NCBI GenBank assembly: GCA_028290465.1
Contig: JAQGJU010000128.1
Coordinates: 1-57,365, forward strand
DNA from: Xanthobacteraceae bacterium
Lineage (GTDB): Bacteria; Pseudomonadota; Alphaproteobacteria; Rhizobiales; Xanthobacteraceae
DNA length: 57,365 nt
Reading direction: 5' to 3'
Shown here in pieces: positions 46,552 through 54,877 of the stretch. Numbering within the stretch: position 1 is the stretch's first letter; the number at the start of each line of letters is the position of its first letter. Under the pieces are notes generated by a model. It was not told where the DNA came from and searched no databases. It worked only from the letters and a program-made list of their open reading frames with translations. The translations under genes and the position numbers were made by a program.

Positions 46552-47628
46552 TTACGAAGCGGCGGCCACCGGAATGGCACGCTGGCGGATAGTGTCGAGA
46601 ACGCTGACGACGTAGTCCCGCGACAGACCGCGGGTGATGAAGACGATGCGCGACTTGCGCTCACCGGCTGGCCATTCGACCAACTCGAATGGCGGATGGA
46701 ACAGGCGCTGCACCGCCTGTACGACGATTGGCCGATTGCGGCCGATGACCGACATAATGCCTTTCACGCGCAGCACGTCGTCGCCATGCGCCATGATCAG
46801 GGCGTCGAGCCACGTCGAGACGTGCTCCCAATGCAGCGGCTCGTCGTATTCCAGGCAGAATGAGCCGATCTGCGCATCGTGGCGGTTCACGTCATGGCGG
46901 TGCGTGTGACCGTGATCGTGTCCATGGTCATGACCATGATCGTGGCGCTCGTCCTGGCCATGCGCTTCGAAATTCAGCCAGCGCGCCACGTCTTCGCTCT
47001 TGGTGGCCGGATCGTAGATGTCGGCCGCCGCGAGATCGTTCGGCGAGGTGATATTGTCGATCGACGAATAGTGCAGCCGCGCGCCGGGATTGAGCTTGCG
47101 CAGCCGCGCCTTCAACTGCTCCAGCGCTTCGCCCGGCAGATCGGTCTTGGTCACCACGATGTCGTCGGCGACCGCCGCCTGCTTAAGCGATTCCGGCTGA
47201 CGGTCGAGCGTGCGTTCGCCGTTGACGGCGTCTACAGTGGTGACGATCTGCTTCAGCCGGAAGCGGCGCGCCACCGGGAACGTCATTAGCGCCTGGATCA
47301 CCGGCGCCGGATCGGCCAGCCCGGTGGTCTCGATCACGAGGCGGTCAAACGCCCGGACCTCGCCCTTGGCGCGCTTCACCATCAGTTCGCGCAGCGTATC
47401 GACCAGATCGCCGCGAACCGTGCAGCACAGGCAGCCGGTGCTCAGCTCAATGGTATTGTCGTTGCTCGACGCGATGAGGGCGTGATCGATGCCGACTTCG
47501 CCGAACTCGTTGACGATCACAGCCGCGTTGGCGAGGTCGTCCGAGCGGAGCCAAGCATTCAGCAGAGTCGTCTTCCCACTGCCGAGAAAACCGGTCAGCA
47601 TCATGACGGGAATGCGATCGTCCACCAT
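46552..47628 (-). CDS. CobW/COG0523-family GTPase metallochaperone
   Basis: A 358-residue G3E GTPase. The P-loop is GFLGSGKTT (13-21), the metal motif is CLCC (66-69) in STGCLCCTVRGDLVDTLREL, and a His-rich run (HDHGHDHGHDHGHTHRHD, about 229-246) precedes the C-terminal CobW_C domain. These proteins deliver Zn or other divalent metals. ATG 47628 lies 19 bp after the binding-protein stop; the frame to 47847 is not used. Delivery to the adjacent amidohydrolase is inferred. Confidence 0.9.
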   Translation of the reverse strand: MVDDRIPVMMLTGFLGSGKTTLLNAWLRSDDLANAAVIVNEFGEVGIDHALIASSNDNTIELSTGCLCCTVRGDLVDTLRELMVKRAKGEVRAFDRLVIETTGLADPAPVIQALMTFPVARRFRLKQIVTTVDAVNGERTLDRQPESLKQAAVADDIVVTKTDLPGEALEQLKARLRKLNPGARLHYSSIDNITSPNDLAAADIYDPATKSEDVARWLNFEAHGQDERHDHGHDHGHDHGHTHRHDVNRHDAQIGSFCLEYDEPLHWEHVSTWLDALIMAHGDDVLRVKGIMSVIGRNRPIVVQAVQRLFHPPFELVEWPAGERKSRIVFITRGLSRDYVVSVLDTIRQRAIPVAAAS

Positions 47629-47647
47629 AGCGTCTGACTCCCGCGCC

Positions 47648-48619
47648 TTACTTGCCGGCCAGGAAGCTGGGATCGTAATAGCGCGACAGTTCGAACGGCT
47701 TCGCTGCGGGCGCCGCGACGCCGATCGCCTGATCGATCTTGACGATGTTCTCGAGGCCCGCCGCCTGCACTTCCAGGTTACGGCCGATCGCCTGCTGCTC
47801 CAGAACCATGAACTTGTAGCTATCGGCGCATGTTTCCTTCGGCACATTGGTATAGGCGGCGAGAATCTCGATCGCCTTGTCCTTGTTGGCCGGCTCGTAG
47901 ATCCAGACCGCCGCCTTCTTCAGCGCCTGAGTCAGGCCGATCGCGGTTTCGCGATTCTTCTCGGCCCATGTCTTGTTCAGGATCAGCGGCGTCTGCACGT
48001 AGGGCTCGGTATAGACGTCGAGCATCTTCATGCCTTCGCGTTCGGCCAGCGTATCAAATGGCGCGATCAGCAGCGCGCCCTTGACCTGACCGTTGCCCAG
48101 CGCGACGACGCGATCCTTGGAATTGGTCAGCGCCACCATCTTGACGCCGCGCGCATCGACGCCGCCGCGCTGCAACTGGAAGCGCAGCAGATTGGCGGTG
48201 CCGCCTTCGACGGCGCCGGCCGTCACGGTCGCGCCCTCGAGCTGCTTGATCGTCGTCACGCCGGTGCCGCCGACCAGCCGCAGGATGGTCTTGCCGAGCA
48301 CCGCGCCGGCGATCACCACCGGGGCGCCCTGATCGATGGCGCGGATCACCACGTCGCCGAGCGAGATGCCGGCCTCGACGCTGCCGGACGAGACCGCCTG
48401 CAACAGCGCCGGGCTGCTGCCGGCGACCAGATCCTTCACCGTGATCTTGCGCTCGGCATAAAAGCCCTGATCCTTGGCGATGGCATGCAGCCAGAGCAGC
48501 GCGCTCGGCGCCAGCGTGGCCATGCGGACTTCGGTGGTTTGCTGGGCATAGGCGGCCGGACCGACCGGGGCGAGCACGACGGCGGCGCTCAGGCTAAGGA
48601 CGCGAAACAGCGACTTCAT
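47648..48619 (-). CDS. ABC transporter substrate-binding protein of the amidohydrolase operon
   Basis: A 323-residue SsuA/NMT1-like binding protein with a signal peptide (MKSLFRVLSLSAAVVLAPVG, cleavage near AYA-QQT). The mature part has MATLAPSALLWLHAIAKDQGFYAERKITVK and VSSGSVEAGISLGDVVIRAIDQGAPVVIAG. It is the first operon gene; a start at 48619 is chosen over the frame to 48889. A small cyclic ureide or amide is the inferred ligand. Confidence 0.9.
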   Translation of the reverse strand: MKSLFRVLSLSAAVVLAPVGPAAYAQQTTEVRMATLAPSALLWLHAIAKDQGFYAERKITVKDLVAGSSPALLQAVSSGSVEAGISLGDVVIRAIDQGAPVVIAGAVLGKTILRLVGGTGVTTIKQLEGATVTAGAVEGGTANLLRFQLQRGGVDARGVKMVALTNSKDRVVALGNGQVKGALLIAPFDTLAEREGMKMLDVYTEPYVQTPLILNKTWAEKNRETAIGLTQALKKAAVWIYEPANKDKAIEILAAYTNVPKETCADSYKFMVLEQQAIGRNLEVQAAGLENIVKIDQAIGVAAPAAKPFELSRYYDPSFLAGK

Positions 48620-48735
48620 GTTGAAATCCTTCGGTTTCCGGCAAGCAGCGGGACGAGCACACCTCGTCCCCAGAACGATTATCGGGCAACGACGGAAGTC
48701 AATCAACACATTTCTCAATATATGACAATTCTGAA

Positions 48736-48756
48736 AATTGCCGTATAGTGGCAATT
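48736..48756. promoter_or_regulatory. Operator-like palindrome between IclR gene and operon
   Basis: AATTGCC-GTATAGT-GGCAATT is a perfect 7-bp inverted repeat with a 7-bp centre, 30 bp before the regulator ATG and about 117 bp before the binding-protein ATG. A GACAATT half-site lies at 48724-48730. It suits a dimeric IclR regulator and is a motif reading only. Confidence 0.5.
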
Positions 48757-48785
48757 GTCTACATTTGATGCGGAATGCCCCAACA

Positions 48786-49547
48786 ATGAGCCTCAGCCGC
48801 CCACTTGCGATGCTACAACTGTTCGAAAACAGCCGGCCGGTTTGGACGGTCGAAGAGATCAGCCGTGCGATGAAAGTGTCGGTCAGCACGGCGTATCGTG
48901 GCGTGCGGGACTTGGTGAGCGGCGGCTTTCTCGATCCGGTCGAGGGCGCCGGCTATGCGCTGGGGCCGGCCTTCATCCGCTACGATAGACTGCTGCGACA
49001 GAATGACCCGCTGATCCGGAACGCCGGTCCGATCATGGCCGAACTACTCGACGACACCAGCCAGGGCGCCACCGCGATTCTCTGCCGCCGCTTCAAGGAC
49101 TGTGTGATGTGCGTACACGAAGTGCACGGCAGCAAGCCGCACGCCCCAACCAGCTATGAGCGCGGCGTCGCGATGCCGAGCTTTCTCGGCGCCACCTCGA
49201 AGGTGCTTCTGGCGCATCTGCCGGACCGCAATTTGAAAAGCATGTATCTGGCAAACGAGAAGGCGATCCGGTCCGTGCTTAAGGTTAAGAGCTGGCAGGA
49301 GTTCAGGGACCAGCTTAGGGAGATCAGCCGTGCCGGCTTCGCCTTGAGCCAGTCCGAAGTCGCGCAAGGCCGTGTCGGCATCGCGGCCCCGATCATCCGC
49401 GACGACCAAGTGGTCGCCAGCATCAGCCTCGTCATCGGCGCCAAAGTTGGCAGCCGCAAGGTCGCGGGCTTCGTGCCGCAGGTGCTGGCAGCCTCGAAGG
49501 CGATTTCGCGCTCGCTGTCGTCGGATAGACCGATGGTTTCGAGATAG
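48786..49547 (+). CDS. IclR-family transcription regulator
   Basis: A 253-residue regulator. The N-terminal winged helix (LAMLQLFENSRPVWTVEEISRAMKVSVSTAYRGVRDLVSGGFLDP) is followed by an IclR effector domain with VAMPSFLGATSKVLLAHLPD and AQGRVGIAAPIIRDDQVVASISLVI. It is divergent from the uptake/amidohydrolase operon, which it most likely controls. ATG 48786 is used; ATG 48768 in the same frame is an alternative. Confidence 0.9.
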   Translation: MSLSRPLAMLQLFENSRPVWTVEEISRAMKVSVSTAYRGVRDLVSGGFLDPVEGAGYALGPAFIRYDRLLRQNDPLIRNAGPIMAELLDDTSQGATAILCRRFKDCVMCVHEVHGSKPHAPTSYERGVAMPSFLGATSKVLLAHLPDRNLKSMYLANEKAIRSVLKVKSWQEFRDQLREISRAGFALSQSEVAQGRVGIAAPIIRDDQVVASISLVIGAKVGSRKVAGFVPQVLAASKAISRSLSSDRPMVSR

Positions 49548-49578
49548 GCGGAGCATGATGCCCGAACAATCAGCAAAC

Positions 49579-49719
49579 GTAGGGTGGGCGAAGCGAAGCG
49601 CGCCCACCGATTAAGATAACGCACGATGAAATACGGACGGAGATCTCGTGGGCGCGGCGCGGAGCCTGTGCTCGGACGGCGCGAAGCGCCGATCCGGGTG
49701 CGCCTTCGCCCACCCTACG
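49579..49719. repeat. Imperfect palindromic repeat, GTAGGGTGGGCG type
   Basis: GTAGGGTGGGCGAAGCGAAG at one end is mirrored by CTTCGCCCACCCTAC at the other, around a central CGGACGGCGCGAAGCGCCGA. The layout resembles the repeat at 32636. Confidence 0.6.
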
Positions 49720-49820
49720 GGCTGGGGATCAGCACGGGGCAAGGAATAGTCCCGTCACCTCTCCGTGACCTCCCCGTCCCAAATCCCGGCTATGATGCCC
49801 CCTAAGCCGGGGGATCATCA

Positions 49821-51143
49821 ATGAGCGCCGAAACAATCGTCGGGGGTGTCATCGTCGGAGAAGGCGCGGCGCGCTTGACGCCGCATCCGCTGCGCGCCGC
49901 CGTGCTGGGCGAAGTCCATGCCCGCCCATTCACGGCGATCGAGACGCCGCGCCGCGTGCTGCATTTCGGCTTCGATACCGGCAGCACGCGCGGCGAGGCG
50001 GATCGCGCCGCGCTGACCGCATTCTGCACGCAGCGCGGGCTCACGCCGCCGAAGCCGCACGACAAACACCACCGCGTCACCTTCGGCGGCACCGTGCTAC
50101 GCTGGGAGCAGCATTCCGAATTCACCACCTATACCTGGGAGCTGCCGGCGGCGACCGCCGGCGGCGCGTTTCATCCGTCCGCCGCCTCGCTCGCCTCGCC
50201 GATGGCCAGCCTGCCGCAACCCGGCCCGCTGATCGTCGCCATCGACCTGCATCTGGTGGCCGACGGCGCCGGCATCACGCCCGAGCCGATCTTCGACCGC
50301 GCCAGCCTCGCCGTCGCGGACAATTACGATGCGCAGGCCCAATACGCGACCGACTTCCGGCCGGACCCGGCCGGCTTTGTGCGCATCCTGGTGCTGGATC
50401 GCGGGCTGGGTTCGGATCGCGCCGGCGCGATCGTGCAGCGCGTGCTGGAGATCGAAACCTACCGCACGCTCGCTTTGCTCGGCCTGCCGGAGGCGCAGCG
50501 CCTCGCGCCGTCGATTGCCCGCATCGAAAAGCGGCTCGCCGAAGTCACCGAAGCGATCCAGGAGAGCGAAGGCCTCGCCGCCAACCACCTGCTGCTCGAC
50601 GAGTTGACCGCGCTCGCGGCCGAGTTGGAGGCCGGCGCCGCCGCCAGCCAATATCGGTTCGGCGCCAGCCGGGCCTATGACGAAATCGTGCATCGCCGAC
50701 TCGCCACCATCGGCGAACGCAAGGTCGGCGGGCTGCCGACCTGGTCGTCGTTCCTGACACGCCGGATGGCGCCGGCCCTGCGCACCTGCGTCACCACCGA
50801 GGAACGCCAGGCCAACCTGTCGCGCAAGCTGGCGCGCGCCGCCAATCTGCTGCGTACGCGGGTCGATGTCGAACAGGAGCAACAAAGCCGCGACCTTCTG
50901 AAATCGATGAACGAGCGAACGCGCTTGCAATTGCGTTTGCAGACCACGGTCGAGGGGCTTTCGGTCGCGGCGATCTCTTACTATGTGGTGAGCCTGTTCG
51001 GCTATCTGGCGAAGGGCGCGCACGATGCCGGCGTGCCCATCGAGCCGAGCTATGCGACGGCGGCTTTCGTGCCGGTCGCCCTGCTTGGCATCTGGTTCAT
51101 GGTCCGGCGGATTCGGCGCCGGCACGTTGTCGGCGAAGAATGA
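49821..51143 (+). CDS. DUF3422 family membrane protein
   Basis: A 440-residue protein. The N-terminal half (HPLRAAVLGEVHARPFTAIETP, then RVLHFGF) is a soluble domain, and a helical region (LAEVTEAIQESEGLAANHLLLDELTALAAELEAG) precedes two C-terminal membrane segments (LSVAAISYYVVSLFGYLAK and ATAAFVPVALLGIWFMV). DUF3422 is conserved in alphaproteobacteria with no known function; a metal or ion role was not visible. The hydrolase-OsmC gene starts 9 bp after its stop, so they may be co-transcribed. Confidence 0.88.
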   Translation: MSAETIVGGVIVGEGAARLTPHPLRAAVLGEVHARPFTAIETPRRVLHFGFDTGSTRGEADRAALTAFCTQRGLTPPKPHDKHHRVTFGGTVLRWEQHSEFTTYTWELPAATAGGAFHPSAASLASPMASLPQPGPLIVAIDLHLVADGAGITPEPIFDRASLAVADNYDAQAQYATDFRPDPAGFVRILVLDRGLGSDRAGAIVQRVLEIETYRTLALLGLPEAQRLAPSIARIEKRLAEVTEAIQESEGLAANHLLLDELTALAAELEAGAAASQYRFGASRAYDEIVHRRLATIGERKVGGLPTWSSFLTRRMAPALRTCVTTEERQANLSRKLARAANLLRTRVDVEQEQQSRDLLKSMNERTRLQLRLQTTVEGLSVAAISYYVVSLFGYLAKGAHDAGVPIEPSYATAAFVPVALLGIWFMVRRIRRRHVVGEE

Positions 51144-51152
51144 GCGAACCCC

Positions 51153-52382
51153 ATGCGCAGCGAACGCTTCGACTTTCCGAATGCTAAAGGCGAAAAGCTT
51201 GCCGCCGTGCTCGACCTGCCGGACAGCGTGCCGCACGCCTATGCGCTGTTCGCGCATTGCTTCACCTGCGGCAAGGACGCATTGGCCGGCAAACGCATCG
51301 CCGAGCGGCTGACCGATGCCGGCATCGCGGTGCTGCGCTTCGACTTCACCGGATTGGGCGCGAGCGAAGGCGAATTCGCCAACACGCACTTCTCGTCCAA
51401 CGTCGCCGATTTGATCGCGGCCGCCGATCATCTGCGCAAGGTCTATCGCGCGCCGGATCTGCTGATCGGCCACAGCCTCGGTGGCGCCGCTATTCTGGCC
51501 GCCGCCGAAAAAATGCCGGAGGCGCGCGCGGTCGTGACCATCGGCGCGCCGAGCGATCCCGGCCACGTCGCCCATTTGTTCAAGGACCAGATCGATGACA
51601 TCCGCCACCAGGGCGAAGTCGAGGTGCAACTGGCCGGACGGCCTTTCCGGATCAAGCGGGAATTCCTCGACGACATCGCGTCGGTCAAGCTCGACGCGCA
51701 CATCGCCAACCTGCGCAAGCCGTTGCTGATCTTTCATTCGCCGAGCGACGAATATGTCGGCATCGAGCATGCCAGCCATATCTTCCTGACCGCAAAGCAT
51801 CCGAAGAGCTTCGTATCGCTGGCCGGCGCCGATCACCTGCTGACCCGCAAGACAGATGCGCGCTATGTCGGCCATGTGATCGCAGCCTGGGCCGAGCGCT
51901 ATCTCGACGTCGAGGATACGGTACCGGCTATTGCCGAGCCCGAAACCGGCAGCGTGCTGGTGCGCGAAACCCGCGCCAGCACGTTCCAGCAGGACATCAC
52001 CATCGGCAAGCATCGCATCATCGCCGACGAACCTGCGACGGTGGTCGGCGGGCTGGATACCGGGCCCAATCCGTATGATTTGCTGCTTGCCGGGCTCGGC
52101 GCCTGCACGTCGATGACGCTGCGGCTCTATGCCGAGCGCAAGAAGCTGCCGCTCGACCGCGTCACGGTGCGGCTGTCGCATGCCAAGATTCACGCCGAGG
52201 ACTGCGCGAGCTGCGAGACCAAGACCGGCATGATCGACCGCATCGACCGCGTGCTGACGCTGGAAGGCGCGCTCGATGCCGCGCAGCGCCTCAAGCTGCT
52301 GGAGATCGCCGACAAGTGCCCGGTGCACCGGACGCTGAGTTCGGAGGTCGATATCCGGACCTATGAGGCGCCAGCGGCCTGA
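51153..52382 (+). CDS. Alpha/beta hydrolase fused to OsmC-like domain
   Basis: A 409-residue bifunctional protein. Residues 1-250 are an alpha/beta hydrolase with GHSLGG (nucleophile Ser108), Asp199 (SPSDEY) and His228 (ADHLL). Residues 265-409 are an OsmC/Ohr domain with the redox cysteine pair Cys318 ([19 protein letters not shown]) and Cys389 (DKCPVHRTL), which reduce organic hydroperoxides. A role in detoxifying oxidised esters is inferred. The fusion recurs in proteobacteria. Confidence 0.9.
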   Translation: MRSERFDFPNAKGEKLAAVLDLPDSVPHAYALFAHCFTCGKDALAGKRIAERLTDAGIAVLRFDFTGLGASEGEFANTHFSSNVADLIAAADHLRKVYRAPDLLIGHSLGGAAILAAAEKMPEARAVVTIGAPSDPGHVAHLFKDQIDDIRHQGEVEVQLAGRPFRIKREFLDDIASVKLDAHIANLRKPLLIFHSPSDEYVGIEHASHIFLTAKHPKSFVSLAGADHLLTRKTDARYVGHVIAAWAERYLDVEDTVPAIAEPETGSVLVRETRASTFQQDITIGKHRIIADEPATVVGGLDTGPNPYDLLLAGLGACTSMTLRLYAERKKLPLDRVTVRLSHAKIHAEDCASCETKTGMIDRIDRVLTLEGALDAAQRLKLLEIADKCPVHRTLSSEVDIRTYEAPAA

Positions 52383-52443
52383 CGCATCGGCCGCGCGCCG
52401 ATTCATCCGGCTTGACGGCGCCCTCCCGTTAGGGAATCTATAA

Positions 52444-52458
52444 GAACAAATAGAGAAC
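52444..52458 (+). promoter_or_regulatory. LexA (SOS) box before imuA
   Basis: GAAC-AAATAGA-GAAC is an exact match to the alphaproteobacterial SOS operator GAAC-N7-GAAC. It lies 40 bp before the imuA ATG. Confidence 0.85.
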
Positions 52459-52497
52459 AATGGGCTGCAGCCGCCGTTACAAGCGGAGGTATGGCAT

Positions 52498-53313
52498 ATG
52501 GATCAATCGGTTATGGCTTCAATCGTGCGCCTCAAAGCGGCAGCCGCCCGTCCGGCCGGCGATCTCGGCGCCCTACGCCAAGCGATCCGCAAGCTGGAAG
52601 CCGGCGCGTTGGAGGACGCCTTTGGGATGGTGCCCTTCGGGGTGCCCGGGCTAGACGCCGCGCTGGGCGGCGGGCTGGCCCGTGGCGCCCTGCACGAGAT
52701 CGCGGCGACGCGCGAGAGCGACATTCCGGCTGCCACCGGCTTTGGGCTGGCGCTGGCGTTCCTGGCCGGAAGCGAACAGGCGGACCGGGCGGCACAGCGC
52801 GCGGTGATCTGGATCGCCGAGGACATGGCGCTGACCGAAAGCGGCCTGCCCTACGGTCCCGGCCTCGACGCGCATGGCCTGCCGCCCGAGCGGCTGATCA
52901 CGGTCGCGGTCGCGCATAGCCGCGACGTGTTGTGGGCGATGGAAGAAGCGCTGCGCTCGTCTGCGGTCGGTGTGGTGATCGGCGAAGTACGCGGCGCCCG
53001 GCTCGATCTGGTCGCAACGCGGCGGCTGACGCTCGCGGCCGCCGGCCATGGCGCGCTCGGCCTGATGCTGCGCGCGGCGCCGGACCCGGAAGCGTCCGCC
53101 GCCGCGACCCGCTGGATCGTCGGCGCGGCGCCTTCGGTGCTGGCGCATGGTCCGGGCCCGCCGCGCGTTCACGCACAACTGACGCGCAATCGCCGCGGCC
53201 ACCTTGGATCCTGGACGCTGGAATGGAACGCCGACCATGAACGCTTCACAACGCATTCTCAGCCTGTACCTGCCGCATCTGTCCACCGACCGGCTCGCGC
53301 GGCAGTGGCGTAA
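52498..53313 (+). CDS. imuA: ImuA, RecA-like SOS mutagenesis protein
   Basis: A 271-residue SulA/RecA-like protein. The core (FGMVPFGVPGLDAALGGGLARGALHEIAA) is followed by GFGLALAFLAGSEQADRAAQRAVIWIAEDMAL and a RecA-type fold, with a C-terminal WTLEWNADHERF tail. It works with ImuB and DnaE2 in translesion synthesis. GGAGG is 8 bp before ATG 52498. Its end overlaps imuB by 77 bp in another frame. Confidence 0.9.
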   Translation: MDQSVMASIVRLKAAAARPAGDLGALRQAIRKLEAGALEDAFGMVPFGVPGLDAALGGGLARGALHEIAATRESDIPAATGFGLALAFLAGSEQADRAAQRAVIWIAEDMALTESGLPYGPGLDAHGLPPERLITVAVAHSRDVLWAMEEALRSSAVGVVIGEVRGARLDLVATRRLTLAAAGHGALGLMLRAAPDPEASAAATRWIVGAAPSVLAHGPGPPRVHAQLTRNRRGHLGSWTLEWNADHERFTTHSQPVPAASVHRPARAAVA

Positions 53314-54847
53314 GACGGGCGCGCCGTGCCAATGGCAGGGGCTTCCGGTCGCCGTTTATGCGACGCAGGGCAACAGCGAACAACTGGTCGCGCTCGATCC
53401 GCTCGCGATGCGGCGCGGCCTCACGACCGGCATCGTGCTCGCCGAAGCGCGGGCAATGCATCCCGATCTCGTCACCGTGCCGTCGGATGAGGCCGCCGAC
53501 GCGCGGCTGCTCGATGCGCTGGCCGACATGTGCCAGCGCTACACGCCGCTGGTCGCGGTCGATCCGCCGCACGGCATCCTGCTGGATATTTCCGGTTGCG
53601 CGCATCTGTTCGGCGGCGAGGAAGCCCTAGCCACCGACCTGACCGCGCGGCTGACGCGCCACGGTTTTGTCTCGCGCCTCGCTGTCGCCGGCACCATCGG
53701 GGCGGCCTGGGCCGGCGCGCGCTTCGCGCCTGCGCTGCTCGACACCGACCAGGAATACGACTTCTTAGCCCCCCTGCCGCTCGCCGCGCTGCGCCTGAAG
53801 GGCGCGACCGTGGCCGCGATGGCGCGGGTCGGCCTGAAGCGCATCGGCGATATTCTGGATCTACCGCGCGCGCCGCTTGCCGCGCGGTTCTGCGTCGATC
53901 TGCTGCGCCAGTTGGACCGCGCCCGGGGCGATGAGCGCGAACCGCTGAATCCGCTGCTGCCGGTCGCGCCCTATGTGGCCGATCAGCCGTTCCACGAGCC
54001 GATCGCGCGCGAGGAAGACGTGCTGCGCGTGGTCGAGCGCCTTGCCGCGCGACTTGAAACCGCCATGACGGCGCGCGGCCATGGCGCGCGGCGTATCGAA
54101 TTGATGCTGTTTCGCACCGACGGCGAGGTGAAGCGCGTCGCCGCCGGATCGTCGCGACCGATCCGCGACCCGGCCGCCATTCGCAAGTTGTTCGTCGAAC
54201 GGCTGACCGCGCTCGGCGACGATCTCGATCCGGGCTTCGGCTTCGATCTGGCACGATTGTCGGTGCTCAATGCCGAACGCGCGCCCGACGAACAGATCGG
54301 CCTCACGGGCGGCGAAGACAATGCCGCGCTGGATCTTCTGGTTGATCGGCTGAGCGCGCGCCTCGGCCCGCGCCGCGTCACCCGGCTGATATCGCACGAT
54401 AGTCACCTGCCGGAATGCGCCGCCGGCACGATGCCGGCGCAAGCCATGACGGCGGTCGCGCTGGCCCCAGGCTGGGCCGCGTTCCGGGCCTTCCAGACCC
54501 GCGCCGAAGCGGTGCCACGTCCGTTGCGATTGCTGGCCCGGCCCGAACCGATCGAGGCGATGGCCGGCGTTCCGGATGGGCCGCCGGTACGCTTTAGCTG
54601 GCGACGGGCATCGCATCGGGTGGTCGCCGCCGAAGGGCCCGAGCGCATCGAGGGTGCATGGTGGAGCGAACATGACGGCCCGGCGCGCGATTATTTCCGC
54701 GTCGAGGACACCGAGGGCCATCGTTTCTGGGTGTTTCGCGCCGGACTGTATCGCGATCCCGATCCGAATTTTGAGGACGATCCGGTGTGCGAACCCGATC
54801 TGCAGCGCGAGATGCCGCGCTGGTTTCTGCACGGCATGTATGGGTGA
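53237..54847 (+). CDS. imuB: ImuB, non-catalytic Y-family polymerase-like protein
   Basis: A 536-residue Y-family protein. The start RILSLYLPHLSTDRLARQW and GILLDISGCAHLFGG lack the acidic catalytic residues of active polymerases (SLYLPHL where DxD would be), so it should be a scaffold that recruits DnaE2 and the beta clamp. A C-terminal region (about 450-536) is unique to ImuB. ATG 53237 is inside imuA. Confidence 0.92.
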   Translation: MNASQRILSLYLPHLSTDRLARQWRKTGAPCQWQGLPVAVYATQGNSEQLVALDPLAMRRGLTTGIVLAEARAMHPDLVTVPSDEAADARLLDALADMCQRYTPLVAVDPPHGILLDISGCAHLFGGEEALATDLTARLTRHGFVSRLAVAGTIGAAWAGARFAPALLDTDQEYDFLAPLPLAALRLKGATVAAMARVGLKRIGDILDLPRAPLAARFCVDLLRQLDRARGDEREPLNPLLPVAPYVADQPFHEPIAREEDVLRVVERLAARLETAMTARGHGARRIELMLFRTDGEVKRVAAGSSRPIRDPAAIRKLFVERLTALGDDLDPGFGFDLARLSVLNAERAPDEQIGLTGGEDNAALDLLVDRLSARLGPRRVTRLISHDSHLPECAAGTMPAQAMTAVALAPGWAAFRAFQTRAEAVPRPLRLLARPEPIEAMAGVPDGPPVRFSWRRASHRVVAAEGPERIEGAWWSEHDGPARDYFRVEDTEGHRFWVFRAGLYRDPDPNFEDDPVCEPDLQREMPRWFLHGMYG

Positions 54848-54877
54848 GGTGTTGGCGTTCGTTATGAGTATCGCGTC

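Noticed and set aside
50097-52460. 787-residue minus-strand frame opposite DUF3422 and hydrolase-OsmC
   Set aside because: Both real genes lie on the plus strand with clear families, and the frame is rich in Arg, Ala and Gly as a shadow would be.
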